A DNA stretch of 64,000 nt from Lentibacillus halodurans (lineage in GTDB: Bacteria > Bacillota > Bacilli > Bacillales > Amphibacillaceae), in assembly GCF_900112045.1 (NCBI RefSeq), contig NZ_FOJW01000008.1, positions 1 through 64,000 of the forward strand, read 5' to 3'. The notes beneath the pieces are model-generated. The model had not been told where the DNA came from, searched no databases, and saw nothing but the letters and a program-made list of their open reading frames with translations. Positions 1-8,676 of the stretch are shown piece by piece. The first letter of the stretch is position 1; every line of letters begins with the position of its first letter. The translations under genes were made by a program, and so were the position numbers.

Positions 1-1
1 A

Positions 2-997
2 ACGACATCACGTGATGAAATAGGACAGCTGGTAACGGCTACAAATGACATGAATCATCACATGCGTGATCTGATCAATCAAATAAACGAGGTTTCGGAA
101 ACGGTCAGTACGCAGAGTGAAGCATTAACACAGTCTGCCAGCGAAGTGAAATCCGGGTCAGAACAAATCGCGACAACGATGCAGGAATTGGCATCCGGTT
201 CGGAAACACAGGCGAATAGTTCAAGTGAGCTGTCTTCTGCCATGTCAACGTTTACGACAAAAGTTCAGGAAGTGAGCGAAAACGGCGAGCAGATTAAAGA
301 CTTTTCCAATAAAGTGCTGGGCATAACAGATGAAGGAACCCAGCTGATGAACGCTTCCAGTGAGCAGATGGAGAAAATCGACCAGATTGTACAGGATGCC
401 GTTCAAAAAGTAGAAGGACTGGATACGCAGTCTCAGGAGATTTCCAAACTGGTATCGGTTATTAAAGATATTGCTGAACAGACGAACCTGTTAGCATTAA
501 ATGCAGCGATTGAGGCAGCCAGGGCAGGTGAGCACGGCAAAGGATTTGCAGTTGTTGCAGATGAAGTCAGGAAATTGGCAGAACAAGTTTCTGAATCCGT
601 TACGGACATTACAAGCATTGTCACGAATATCCAGCGTGAATCCAGTGTGGTCACTGATTCTTTACAGGAAGGCTACAAAGAGGTCGAAAAAGGGACGGAA
701 CAAATTAAGTCCACTGGTGACAAATTTGGCGGAATTGACACGGCTGTAACCGACGTTGTGAGCCGTATTCAAACTGTGTCGGATAGCTTATCTGAAATGG
801 CAGCGAACAGCCAGCAAATGAACAGCTCGATTCAGGAAATTGCAGCCGTTTCTGAGGAGTCTGCGGCTGGCGTTGAGCAAACATCGGCTGCATCACAGCA
901 AACAACTAGCTCGATGGAAGAAGTGGCAGCCAATGCAGACGATCTTGCAAAGCTGGCTGAAGATTTAAATGGACTGGTTCGCCAGTTTAAGTTATAA
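2..997 (+). CDS. Methyl-accepting chemotaxis protein, C-terminal part (cut by window start)
   Basis: The reading frame is open from base 2, so the gene begins outside the window; 331 residues are visible. The first residues (RDEIGQL) match the end of a HAMP domain. The rest is a long coiled-coil signalling domain with the conserved hairpin tip ([19 protein letters not shown], roughly bases 475-535) that contacts CheA and CheW. It would relay ligand binding to the flagellar motor kinase. The sensing domain and membrane segments are missing, so no ligand can be named. The tail ends in LVRQFKL, without an obvious CheR-tethering pentapeptide. A strong terminator follows. Confidence 0.95.
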   Translation, partial: TTSRDEIGQLVTATNDMNHHMRDLINQINEVSETVSTQSEALTQSASEVKSGSEQIATTMQELASGSETQANSSSELSSAMSTFTTKVQEVSENGEQIKDFSNKVLGITDEGTQLMNASSEQMEKIDQIVQDAVQKVEGLDTQSQEISKLVSVIKDIAEQTNLLALNAAIEAARAGEHGKGFAVVADEVRKLAEQVSESVTDITSIVTNIQRESSVVTDSLQEGYKEVEKGTEQIKSTGDKFGGIDTAVTDVVSRIQTVSDSLSEMAANSQQMNSSIQEIAAVSEESAAGVEQTSAASQQTTSSMEEVAANADDLAKLAEDLNGLVRQFKL

Positions 998-1094
998 AGC
1001 ACATGTTGAACAAACCATAACCTTATTTAAAAAGTGAGTGATTCCGCCCTATACTATATCCCTATAGGGTGTGAGATTCGCTTTAGATGATGAA

Positions 1095-1133
1095 AATATG
1101 GAGGGTCATGAAACCGTGACCCTCCATATTTTT
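1095..1133 (+). terminator. Rho-independent terminator after the chemotaxis receptor
   Basis: A 14-bp perfect inverted repeat (1095-1108 with 1117-1130, 8-nt loop) runs straight into a short T run. It closes the chemotaxis gene and separates it from the TetR unit. Confidence 0.85.
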
Positions 1134-1220
1134 AATGGATCACTCAAACACTATATCAAACCATTAAGCTTCTCACTTTTATTATGATAGTCAGCGAAAC
1201 ATGCATATTATGATTCTTAA

Positions 1221-1233
1221 CGTTATAATAACG
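1221..1233 (+). promoter_or_regulatory. Palindrome over the -10 box of the TetR gene
   Basis: CGTTAT-A-ATAACG is a perfect 13-nt palindrome containing TATAAT (1224-1229), 14 bp before the start codon. The likely -10 box therefore sits inside a potential operator. No good -35 box is visible upstream. Autoregulation is an inference. Confidence 0.4.
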
Positions 1234-1246
1234 ATGAGGTGAACAT

Positions 1247-1822
1247 ATGGCGCGTGACCGGAAATTCACAAAAGATTCGTTATTTCAGGCAACAAAAGAT
1301 ATTCTGCTTAATCATGGCTATGAGGGATTTACATTCAGTATTTTGGCTGAACGGCTGAATGTGTCCAGAGGTGCTTTGTACAAATACTATGCGAATAAAG
1401 ACGAATTAGTTATGGATTACATGCTTTATCATATGCATCAGTTTATGGAAGATTTGAGAGGTATTCAGGAATATAATGATTTCACAGCTCAATTTAATTT
1501 TGTAATCCATTTAATGTATAAACATAGTAAAATTCATCAGATTTTAAAAGCTTCTCAGCATATACCAGCTAAAACAAACTTGAAAACCAAAACAAGTAAA
1601 GAGCGTCTCGATCATATGCATCATGATATGTATACACAATTACAGGAGTTAATTGAGCAAGGAAGAAAGGAGAAAATCTTAAAACCCGACATCCCTGATG
1701 AGCTGATTTTAGTGTTGATTTTCCAGCTTGTTGAAATCCCTAATCTTTCCGGCGTTACGCGGGAGGAATGGGTGGAAAAGGTAACAGAAATATTAAGTCA
1801 TGGAATGTTCACAGATACATAG
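1247..1822 (+). CDS. TetR/AcrR family transcriptional regulator
   Basis: The 191-residue protein has the TetR layout: an N-terminal helix-turn-helix (about residues 8-55, with FTFSILAERLNVSRGALYKY as the recognition region) and a helical ligand-binding part. The start follows a good GAGGTG ribosome site. It lies 112 bp upstream of and co-oriented with an MMPL exporter, the usual arrangement for a local repressor of an efflux or lipid-export gene. Two identical palindromes in the gap between them are the likely operators. The inducer is unknown. Confidence 0.9.
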   Translation: MARDRKFTKDSLFQATKDILLNHGYEGFTFSILAERLNVSRGALYKYYANKDELVMDYMLYHMHQFMEDLRGIQEYNDFTAQFNFVIHLMYKHSKIHQILKASQHIPAKTNLKTKTSKERLDHMHHDMYTQLQELIEQGRKEKILKPDIPDELILVLIFQLVEIPNLSGVTREEWVEKVTEILSHGMFTDT

Positions 1823-1853
1823 TTGACACTAGTATTACTATCATGAATGCTAA

Positions 1854-1895
1854 AAGTGACACTTGCGCCATTTTGTTTTACCCAAAGTGACACTT
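1854..1895 (+). promoter_or_regulatory. Paired operator-like palindromes before the MMPL gene
   Basis: The 11-nt palindrome AAGTG-A-CACTT occurs twice, at 1854-1864 and 1885-1895, 31 bp apart (about three helical turns, so on one face of DNA). A TTGACA box at 1823-1828 lies just upstream. Position between a TetR regulator and its likely target suggests these are its binding sites. The assignment is inference from sequence and context. Confidence 0.55.
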
Positions 1896-1934
1896 GTGTA
1901 ACTAAATAGCCTATCCTAAAAGGAGGTTACATAT

Positions 1935-4028
1935 ATGAGAAGCTTTTTACAATCGATAACAGACCGTGTTTCTACAAGAAAAGGAGCGTGGGTCACGCTC
2001 TCAATTTGGTTGGCAGTTATGCTGTTATTAACTTTTTTTGCCCCCACAGCCCAAGAGTATCAGGTTTCGAGTATAGAGACTATTCCGGATGATGCACCTT
2101 CGTCAATTGCTCAGGATAAAGTGGACGCGTATTTTGATGACAGTGATGGTGTACCGGCGATGCTGGTTTTTCAAGCAGATGATGAACAGATGGAACAAGC
2201 GGAACTTGTCAGCTTTTTAGAAACAATGAAACAGGAGAATATTGATGGTCTGCATAATATGGTTCCATTGGCGGACATACCTCCACAAGCTACAGCACAG
2301 TTTTTTTCTAAGGATAAGAGCACTGTCCTCATTCCGATGACGTTTGATAGCTCTTTAGAAAATGCGGCTATAAAGAATTCGCTTGATGACATCTATTCAC
2401 TTGCCGAAGAAGAGGAAGATATGACACTGGAGATTACTGGTCCTGCTGCAATAGGAGCGGATACGATTGAACTATTTTCCCGTGCAGATATTGTTCTTAT
2501 GATGTCGACAGTAGCTATCATATTAGTGTTATTAATTGTTATCTATCGGTCGCCGTTTTTGTCACTGATTCCACTGCTTGCAGCGGGATTTGTGTTCGTG
2601 GTGGTCAATCAGGTACTTGGGCTTATGGGAATAGCTGGATTTACATTAGGACAGCAGTCTTTTTCGATCATGACGATTTTGCTGTTTGCTGCGATTATTG
2701 ACTATTCGCTCTTTGTATTCTCACGCTACAGAGAGGAATTAAAGGAATATGAAAATAAATACGAAGCGATGAAACAGGCCATGCGCGGCACGGGTATTCC
2801 ACTCTTTTATTCAGGTGGAACGGTGCTGGCGGCAATGCTAATGCTATTGTTTGCCGTGTTTGTTGAATATCAGAATTTCGCACCGGTATTTGGTACGGCG
2901 ATTGTTTTTGTATTAATAGCAGTATTAACGCTTGTCCCAGCATTATTTGCTTTGTTTGGCAGGAGATCCTTCTGGCCAAGAGTTCCGCATGTGGGCGATA
3001 AACGTGTAAAGCAAAGTTCTTTCTGGAGCAAAGTTGGCCGTTTCGTGACACAAAAACCTGTCATGTCGGTTGCCTCGATCGGTGTTTTTCTGCTGCTTTC
3101 GACAACTAATGTGTTCAATCTGGAATATGAGTTCAACACGATGAAATCCTTCCCTGAAGATATGCCATCCAGAGAAGGGTATGAACAGTTGGAAGAAACC
3201 TTTGCACCTGGTGAATTAGCACCTACAACGGTATTACTGGAAGCAGGCGAAACAGTCACTGAAGCAGATCGCCAAGCGGTGATGGATGAGCTTACTGAGC
3301 AGTCACTTGTAAGCGATGTCCGGATTCAAAATATGACAGATGATCAGGAAGTCATTTCTTACCAAATGACTTTTGAGATGAATCCATATTCAAGTGAAAC
3401 GATGGATGCATTGGAAGAAATGATGCTGGACGCTGACGGGATTTTGCAAAGCAGTAATGTGCAGGGTGAATTATATTTCGCCGGGGAAACGGCCAAATCT
3501 GTTGATGATCGCTCATTAAACAACCGTGATTTAATCGTGATCGTTATATTGGAAACCGTATTGATTTTCGGTATGCTTATATTTTTGACGAGATCTTTCA
3601 AACTGCCATTGTATATGATGGGGACCATTCTCGTTTCCTTTGTGGCAGCGCTTGGGCTAGGTTCATTCCTGAGTGATCTATTCTTTGGCATTGACACGAT
3701 CAGTAATCGGGTACCGCTTTACGCATTCGTATTTCTCGTTGCACTGGGTATCGATTATAATATCATGCTCGTCTCGCGATTCATGGAGGAAAGGGAGAAA
3801 TACCCTGTTAAAGAAGCGGTGGAAAAGGCAGTTGCCAATACAGGCGGTGTTATTTCATCTGCCGGTATCATTCTTGCTGCAACATTCAGTGTATTGATGA
3901 CACAACCAATACAATTGCTGTTCGTATTTGGCTTTATTGTGGCAGTCGGAATTTTGATTGATACATTCCTGGTCAGAGGCGTATTGCTGCCGGGATTGCT
4001 GGTATTATTTGAAAAAGATAAAAATTAG
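1935..4028 (+). CDS. MMPL/RND family membrane transporter
   Basis: The protein has 697 residues in the duplicated RND/MMPL plan: one N-terminal membrane helix, a large outer domain (about 40-170), a block of helices (about 180-340), a second outer domain (about 395-530) and a second helix block. Each half carries the conserved aspartate-tyrosine in a membrane helix (IIDYSLFVFSRY near 255 and GIDYNIMLVSRF near 606), expected for proton-coupled transport. It resembles Bacillus YdfJ. Substrates of this family include lipids and drugs; the cargo here is unknown. An AGGAGG site precedes the ATG, and the TetR gene upstream is the probable regulator. Confidence 0.9.
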   Translation: MRSFLQSITDRVSTRKGAWVTLSIWLAVMLLLTFFAPTAQEYQVSSIETIPDDAPSSIAQDKVDAYFDDSDGVPAMLVFQADDEQMEQAELVSFLETMKQENIDGLHNMVPLADIPPQATAQFFSKDKSTVLIPMTFDSSLENAAIKNSLDDIYSLAEEEEDMTLEITGPAAIGADTIELFSRADIVLMMSTVAIILVLLIVIYRSPFLSLIPLLAAGFVFVVVNQVLGLMGIAGFTLGQQSFSIMTILLFAAIIDYSLFVFSRYREELKEYENKYEAMKQAMRGTGIPLFYSGGTVLAAMLMLLFAVFVEYQNFAPVFGTAIVFVLIAVLTLVPALFALFGRRSFWPRVPHVGDKRVKQSSFWSKVGRFVTQKPVMSVASIGVFLLLSTTNVFNLEYEFNTMKSFPEDMPSREGYEQLEETFAPGELAPTTVLLEAGETVTEADRQAVMDELTEQSLVSDVRIQNMTDDQEVISYQMTFEMNPYSSETMDALEEMMLDADGILQSSNVQGELYFAGETAKSVDDRSLNNRDLIVIVILETVLIFGMLIFLTRSFKLPLYMMGTILVSFVAALGLGSFLSDLFFGIDTISNRVPLYAFVFLVALGIDYNIMLVSRFMEEREKYPVKEAVEKAVANTGGVISSAGIILAATFSVLMTQPIQLLFVFGFIVAVGILIDTFLVRGVLLPGLLVLFEKDKN

Positions 4029-4039
4029 GGAATCCACCG

Positions 4040-4085
4040 ATGCCTGTCATGCAATATCTTTTGCATGGCAGGTATTTTGTTTTTA
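4040..4085 (+). terminator. Rho-independent terminator after the MMPL gene
   Basis: A 15-bp inverted repeat (4040-4054 with 4061-4075) is followed by TTTTGTTTTT. Confidence 0.85.
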
Positions 4086-4168
4086 GCTTTCTATTAAAAG
4101 ATTATGTTTAATATAACCCTGAAAAAGAAATACAATAATTGTAACTACAAAAATGGGGGTATAAACAT

Positions 4169-4906
4169 ATGGATTGGAGCAGAAAAACAGTTGTCATTAC
4201 CGGAGCAAGCAGCGGGATTGGTGAAGCAACCACTGAGCGATTTGTTAAGGAGGGTGCAAACGTCGTACTTGCCGCGAGAAGAAAGGACAAGTTGGAAGAA
4301 ATACAGCGTCGGTTAAGTGAATACGAAGGTGCCATCGCCATCAAAACAACGGATGTTACGTCGCAGCAGGAAGTGGAAGACTTGATTCAATATGCACTCG
4401 ATGAATTCAATCAGGTAGATGTGCTGTTCAATAACGCAGGTCTTATGCCGCTCAGCTTTATGAAAAATAAGAAGGTGGATGAATGGGAACGAATGGTGGA
4501 TGTCAATATCAAAGGTGTACTGTACGGTATTGGTGCGGTATTGCCGCATATGCTCGAACGGAATGAGGGTCATATTTTAACAACTTCATCTGTTGCAGGA
4601 CATGAAGTATTCCCGACAGGTGCGGTTTATTCAGGCACTAAATTTGCTGCCAGAGTGATTATGGAAGGGTTGGCAAAGGAAGTGGCCAAAAGTAACATTC
4701 GCACGACATCCATATCTCCGGGCGTAGTCGATACGGAATTGCTGGACACCATTACCGACGAGGAAACCCTGGATAACATGGGTAAAGCTGACCGTCAGTT
4801 TACGCCTCTTCAAAGTTCAGACATCGCCAATGCAGTGTTTTATGCTGCTAATCAGCCGCACAATGTTGATGTGAATGAAGTGATCGTCCGGCCGAACAAT
4901 CAGTGA
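4169..4906 (+). CDS. SDR family NAD(P)-dependent oxidoreductase
   Basis: This is a classical short-chain dehydrogenase of 245 residues. The nucleotide-binding motif TGASSGIG lies at about residues 11-18, the NNAG motif near 90, and the catalytic YxxxK as YSGTK near 154-158. A GGGGG ribosome site precedes the ATG. It stands alone between two terminators, so context gives no substrate. Closest in feel to the YdfG/clavaldehyde-reductase-like group that is widespread in Bacillaceae, but the substrate cannot be read from sequence. Confidence 0.93.
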   Translation: MDWSRKTVVITGASSGIGEATTERFVKEGANVVLAARRKDKLEEIQRRLSEYEGAIAIKTTDVTSQQEVEDLIQYALDEFNQVDVLFNNAGLMPLSFMKNKKVDEWERMVDVNIKGVLYGIGAVLPHMLERNEGHILTTSSVAGHEVFPTGAVYSGTKFAARVIMEGLAKEVAKSNIRTTSISPGVVDTELLDTITDEETLDNMGKADRQFTPLQSSDIANAVFYAANQPHNVDVNEVIVRPNNQ

Positions 4907-4921
4907 ATGCTATCGTCTATT

Positions 4922-4955
4922 AAGGGCTCTCCCACATTAGGGAGGGCTCTTTTTT
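4922..4955 (+). terminator. Rho-independent terminator after the SDR gene
   Basis: An 11-bp stem with GU pairs (4923-4933 with 4940-4950) is followed by TTTTT. Confidence 0.8.
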
Positions 4956-5175
4956 AATAACTGGTATTACATGAACGGCTAAAATTACTCATTTATGCCA
5001 CAAATTCACCAAAACCATGCCAATATTCCCATTTATGATAGATATATATTCTGACAACCAGATCAGATTGAGTAGCAGCAAACAAAGGAAACACCAGTTG
5101 AATGGTTTTTCCTATTCATATAGATGATACAAAAGCGGATGCACAAACATGGTGCATCCTGCAAGGAGGTTCATA

Positions 5176-5433
5176 ATGTTTAAACCAGATAGAAAAAAAG
5201 CTAAACCTGGAGAGATCGTCGAATTTGAAATGGGCGGTATGCTTGTTAAAGGAGAAGTCCTGCCATCCAAAACGAAGAACAGTATTATTGTCGATATATC
5301 AGCCATTAAAGGCTATGAAAAAATGAACTACGGGTACCCGAACACAGTTGTTAATCATAAAAAATACAGAATTGTCGATGAGATGCCTGATGAAAACTTG
5401 AATGTCAACCATATGAGGAGTGTAATGGGATGA
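5176..5433 (+). CDS. DUF2187 (YkvS-like) small protein
   Basis: The protein has 85 residues. The start was set at ATG 5176, 8 nt after AAGGAGG, rather than an upstream in-frame ATG with no ribosome site. The sequence matches the YkvS/DUF2187 pattern: KPGEIVEFEMGG, then NSIIVDIS and TVVNHKKYRIVDE. This is a small SH3-like beta-barrel fold expected in the cytoplasm; no function is established. Its stop codon overlaps the ATG of the FbpB-like gene that follows (ATGA), so the two are translationally coupled. Confidence 0.85.
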   Translation: MFKPDRKKAKPGEIVEFEMGGMLVKGEVLPSKTKNSIIVDISAIKGYEKMNYGYPNTVVNHKKYRIVDEMPDENLNVNHMRSVMG

Positions 5434-5573
5434 GAGTGACATCATTAAAATTTGAGCAGCTGGTTCAGGAAAATAAACAGGATATCTTAAAGGATAACCA
5501 GCGTTTATCAGAGATTGAGGCCCGCCTTGATAAGAAACAGGCAGATTTCGTGAAAGAAGAACGGAATGCATAG
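5430..5573 (+). CDS. FbpB-family small basic protein
   Basis: A 47-residue reading frame starts in the ATGA overlap with the DUF2187 gene. It begins MRVTSLKFEQLVQENKQDIL and continues with a charged helix, matching the FbpB pattern (S/KFEELV.ENKQ.IL.D...L..IE..L). In Bacillus subtilis FbpB is a Fur-controlled partner of the FsrA small RNA in the iron-sparing response. No convincing Fur box is visible upstream here, so iron control is unproven. A strong terminator follows. Confidence 0.75.
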   Translation: MRVTSLKFEQLVQENKQDILKDNQRLSEIEARLDKKQADFVKEERNA

Positions 5574-5633
5574 AGTGGACTTGCTCAATTATTGACGGTA
5601 CCTTCACACTTACAATCGTATCAAAATCGGAAT

Positions 5634-5684
5634 AAGTGGCATGATCGGAAAATTTATTTTTCTTTGATCATGCCACTTTTTTTT
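5634..5684 (+). terminator. Rho-independent terminator after the FbpB-like gene
   Basis: A perfect 13-bp stem (5634-5646 with 5666-5678) ends in a run of eight T residues. Confidence 0.9.
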
Positions 5685-5786
5685 GCCTAGGTTTCAATTG
5701 TGTTTAAAAGGGCATTTGCATTTAAAAATTCAGATAGGCTAAAAATCACTCGAAAATTGGAGGGATTTTGCGATATATAGTTTATG

Positions 5787-5816
5787 AAATCTATACAATA
5801 AATATTGTATAGATTT
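5787..5816 (+). promoter_or_regulatory. Perfect 13-bp-arm palindrome upstream of opuCA
   Basis: The arms 5787-5799 and 5804-5816 (AAATCTATACAAT and its complement) flank a 4-nt AT centre. They overlap a possible -10 box (TATACA, 5792-5797) spaced 18 bp from TTGCGA (5768-5773). A GbsR-family regulator gene lies downstream in the same gene group, and GbsR/OpcR proteins control opu operons in Bacillus, so this is the natural operator candidate. A second short inverted repeat (CTCCTAT/ATAGGAG, 5863-5880) lies in the leader. Confidence 0.6.
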
Positions 5817-5918
5817 TTGAAATTGTATGGACTTATATGCTTGTTTTCTCAAATCAGCCATTCTCCTATACTTATAGGAGTGATTTCAGCACGAAAGTAC
5901 TTTTGGAGGTGTAAGATA

Positions 5919-7073
5919 TTGTTACAGTTTAATCATGTAACGAAGCGCTATGATAACGGAAAGCCTGCTGTCAGCAATTTGAACTTAAAAATTGAAAAGG
6001 GCGAATTTGTCTGTTTTATAGGACCGAGCGGATGCGGTAAAACAACAACGATGAAAATGGTTAACCGGCTGATTAACATCAGCGAAGGCTCCATTCTCGT
6101 TGACGGTAAAAGTATTAAGAAACAGGATCCGGTCGAATTGCGGCGGTCGATTGGATATGTCATTCAGCAAATTGGACTGATGCCGCATATGACGATTAAG
6201 GAAAATATCGTGCTTGTCGGTACATTGCTGAAATGGTCGAAAGAAAAGAAAGATAAACGGGCACGTGAGCTATTAAAATTGGTTGATTTACCGGAAGAAT
6301 ATCTAGAAAAATATCCGCATGAGCTAAGCGGGGGACAACAGCAGCGTATTGGTGTTTTGCGTGCTCTTGCTGCCAATCCGCCATTAATCCTGATGGACGA
6401 GCCATTCGGAGCACTCGATCCGATTACGAGGGATTCACTGCAAGAGGAATTTAAAAAACTGCAAAAAGAACTTCATAAAACGATTCTGTTCGTTACCCAC
6501 GATATGGATGAGGCGCTGAAACTTGCTGATCGTGTTGTAATTATGCGTGAGGGGGAAGTTGTTCAGGCAGATACGCCGGATCAAATCCTCCGAAACCCGG
6601 CGAATGAGTTTGTGGAAGAATTTCTTGGTAAAGATCGCTTAATTCAAGGCCGTCCTGATGTCACAACTGTTGGACAAATCATGGAAGGATTTCCGGTTAC
6701 AGTACAAACCGGGACAACCCTAAAATCCGCGATTTACACAATGCGCAACAGACATGTTGATTCACTTCTTGTCGTTGATCCGGGCAATGTTTTAAAAGGG
6801 GTTATTGATATTGAGGCAATTAATCTGAATTACAAAAAAGCCAATCTTGTAGAAGAAATAATGGAGAAGGAAATCTTTTCGGTTACCCAGGACAGCCTGT
6901 TGCGTGACACGGTTCATAAAATTCTTCGCCGCGGGGCTAAATATGTGCCTGTTGTCGATGAACAGCAGCGGCTGACAGGAATTGTTACGCGTGCAACTCT
7001 TGCCAATATTGTTTATGACACGATCTGGGGAGATGGTATGGAACTGGATGAAATGGCAACTGCAGTAGAGTAG
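5919..7073 (+). CDS. opuCA: Osmolyte ABC importer, ATP-binding subunit (OpuCA-like)
   Basis: The start is TTG 5919, 9 nt after GGAGGTG; an upstream in-frame ATG lies inside the operator palindrome and has no ribosome site. The 384-residue length fits OpuCA. Walker A (GPSGCGKTT), the signature LSGGQQQR and Walker B (LILMDEP) are present, and tandem CBS domains occupy roughly residues 250-370, typical of osmoregulatory transporters. It energises uptake of quaternary amines such as carnitine, choline or glycine betaine. It heads the opuCA-CB-CC-CD set, and the downstream carnitine-degrading genes make carnitine the favoured substrate by inference. Confidence 0.92.
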   Translation: MLQFNHVTKRYDNGKPAVSNLNLKIEKGEFVCFIGPSGCGKTTTMKMVNRLINISEGSILVDGKSIKKQDPVELRRSIGYVIQQIGLMPHMTIKENIVLVGTLLKWSKEKKDKRARELLKLVDLPEEYLEKYPHELSGGQQQRIGVLRALAANPPLILMDEPFGALDPITRDSLQEEFKKLQKELHKTILFVTHDMDEALKLADRVVIMREGEVVQADTPDQILRNPANEFVEEFLGKDRLIQGRPDVTTVGQIMEGFPVTVQTGTTLKSAIYTMRNRHVDSLLVVDPGNVLKGVIDIEAINLNYKKANLVEEIMEKEIFSVTQDSLLRDTVHKILRRGAKYVPVVDEQQRLTGIVTRATLANIVYDTIWGDGMELDEMATAVE

Positions 7074-7086
7074 GAGGAGGATGACA

Positions 7087-7731
7087 ATGATGGAATTGTT
7101 TACAGAACATGGTAATGACCTCATTATCAAAACATGGGAACATTTTTATATTTCACTGGCGGCCATTTTACTTGGCGTGCTTGTTGCTGTACCACTAGGC
7201 ATTATACTTTCGAGAGTACCAAACTTCGCCGATCGATTCATATCGTTTATTGGTATTTTACAGACCATTCCAAGCCTGGCGATTCTTGCTTTTTTCATCC
7301 CGATTATGGGTGTGGGGAAAATCCCTGCGATTCTGGCACTGTTTTTTTACTCATTACTGCCGATTTTGCGTAACACCTATATTGGCGTCCGTGACGTTGA
7401 TAAAGGCGTTGTGGAAGCAGGCAAAGGCATGGGAATGAGTAATTGGCAATCGATTTTAAAGATGGAGCTTCCATTGTCACTTCCGGTTATTATGGCTGGT
7501 ATTCGTTTGTCAACGGTCTATCTGATCGGCTGGGCAACATTGGCTGCATTTATCGGCGGCGGTGGTCTTGGTGATTTTATTTTTGATGGATTGAATCTTT
7601 ATCAGCCGTCATTGATTATTGCCGGAACTGTACCAGCGACGATTCTTGCGTTAATCGCTGATCGTTCACTGGCCTTTTTGGAAAATCGATTAACGCCAGA
7701 AGGATTAAAGGATTCTTATAAGACGGCGTAA
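7087..7731 (+). CDS. opuCB: Osmolyte ABC importer permease (OpuCB-like)
   Basis: A membrane protein of about 214 residues with the BPD-transport permease pattern, including the EAA-like loop (DKGVVEAGKGMGMSNWQ) that docks on the ATPase. ATG 7087 gives the best spacing from AGGAGGAGG; ATG 7081 in frame is also possible. It follows opuCA after 13 bases and precedes the binding protein, as in the Bacillus opuC operon. Paired with OpuCD it should form the heterodimeric channel. Confidence 0.92.
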   Translation: MMELFTEHGNDLIIKTWEHFYISLAAILLGVLVAVPLGIILSRVPNFADRFISFIGILQTIPSLAILAFFIPIMGVGKIPAILALFFYSLLPILRNTYIGVRDVDKGVVEAGKGMGMSNWQSILKMELPLSLPVIMAGIRLSTVYLIGWATLAAFIGGGGLGDFIFDGLNLYQPSLIIAGTVPATILALIADRSLAFLENRLTPEGLKDSYKTA

Positions 7732-7748
7732 TGTTGGAGGTGAAAACG

Positions 7749-8675
7749 GTGAAAAAAACGTTGTATAAAGGAAGAATTATATTGCTGCTGGTGTTGCTCA
7801 CAGGTTGTTCACTGCCAGGTCTCGCCAGTACGACCAAAGATACGATTGAAATCGGAGCACTTGGTACATCTGAATCACAAATCATTGCCGAAATACTATC
7901 CATTATGATTGAACGTGAAACAGATGCTGATACCGATCTTGTCACACACCTTGGTTCATCGATCGTCCAGCACCAGGGCATGACAAGAGGGGACCTTGAT
8001 ATAACAAGTACACGTTATACGGGTACAGACCTATCCGGGGCGCTTGGAATGGATCCGATTACCGACTCGGACAAAGCATTGAATATTGTCGAACGTGAAT
8101 TTCAAGAACGTTTTGATCAAACATGGGCTAACACTTATGGATTTGAGAACAGTTATTCAGTCGCTGTTACAAAGGAATTCGCTGAAAAGAATAACATTGA
8201 AACGGTTTCAGACCTGGAGCCATATGCAGATGAGCTGCGTTTTGGAGTCGACAATGCCTGGATAAACCGGGAAGGCGACGGATATGACGGCTTTCAGGAG
8301 ACATACTTCTCATTTGGGGAAGTTTATCCAATGAATGTTGGCTTGGTGTATCAGGCAGCTGCAAGCGGCTATATGGATGTTGTGCTGGCTTATTCCTCGG
8401 ATGGACGAATTAAAGAATTTGATTTGAAAGTACTGGAAGATGACGGGCGGTTTTTTCCGCCATATGATGCTTCTCCTGTTATTGCCAATGAGGTTCTCGA
8501 AAAATATCCCGAAATAAAAGATATTACTGAACGGCTGGCTGGACAAATCTCCACGGAAAACATGCAGGAATTAAATTACAATGCGGATGTTGAACTGATG
8601 AATCCAAGAAAAGTCGCCATACAATTCCTGGAAAATCATAACTACTTTGAGGACATAGAGAAGGGAGGAAATTGA
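7749..8675 (+). CDS. opuCC: Osmolyte-binding lipoprotein (OpuCC-like)
   Basis: The GTG at 7749 follows GGAGG and gives a 308-residue lipoprotein with lipobox LLTGC (Cys20). The mature part is an OpuAC-type substrate-binding protein (IEIGALGTSESQIIAEI early on, then THLGSSIVQHQGM). It would be anchored outside the membrane and deliver quaternary amines to OpuCB/CD. Aromatic residues that usually form the cation cage cannot be assigned safely without a structure alignment. Overall length and position match OpuCC. Confidence 0.9.
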   Translation: MKKTLYKGRIILLLVLLTGCSLPGLASTTKDTIEIGALGTSESQIIAEILSIMIERETDADTDLVTHLGSSIVQHQGMTRGDLDITSTRYTGTDLSGALGMDPITDSDKALNIVEREFQERFDQTWANTYGFENSYSVAVTKEFAEKNNIETVSDLEPYADELRFGVDNAWINREGDGYDGFQETYFSFGEVYPMNVGLVYQAAASGYMDVVLAYSSDGRIKEFDLKVLEDDGRFFPPYDASPVIANEVLEKYPEIKDITERLAGQISTENMQELNYNADVELMNPRKVAIQFLENHNYFEDIEKGGN

Positions 8676-8676
8676 T

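Noticed and set aside
5040-5110. Possible Fur box upstream of the DUF2187/FbpB-like pair
   Set aside because: TGATAGATATATATTCTGA only weakly resembles the Fur consensus; not reported as a site.
7741-7754. cre-like sequence at the start of opuCC
   Set aside because: It lies over the ribosome site and start codon inside an operon and misses the conserved CA end; likely chance.
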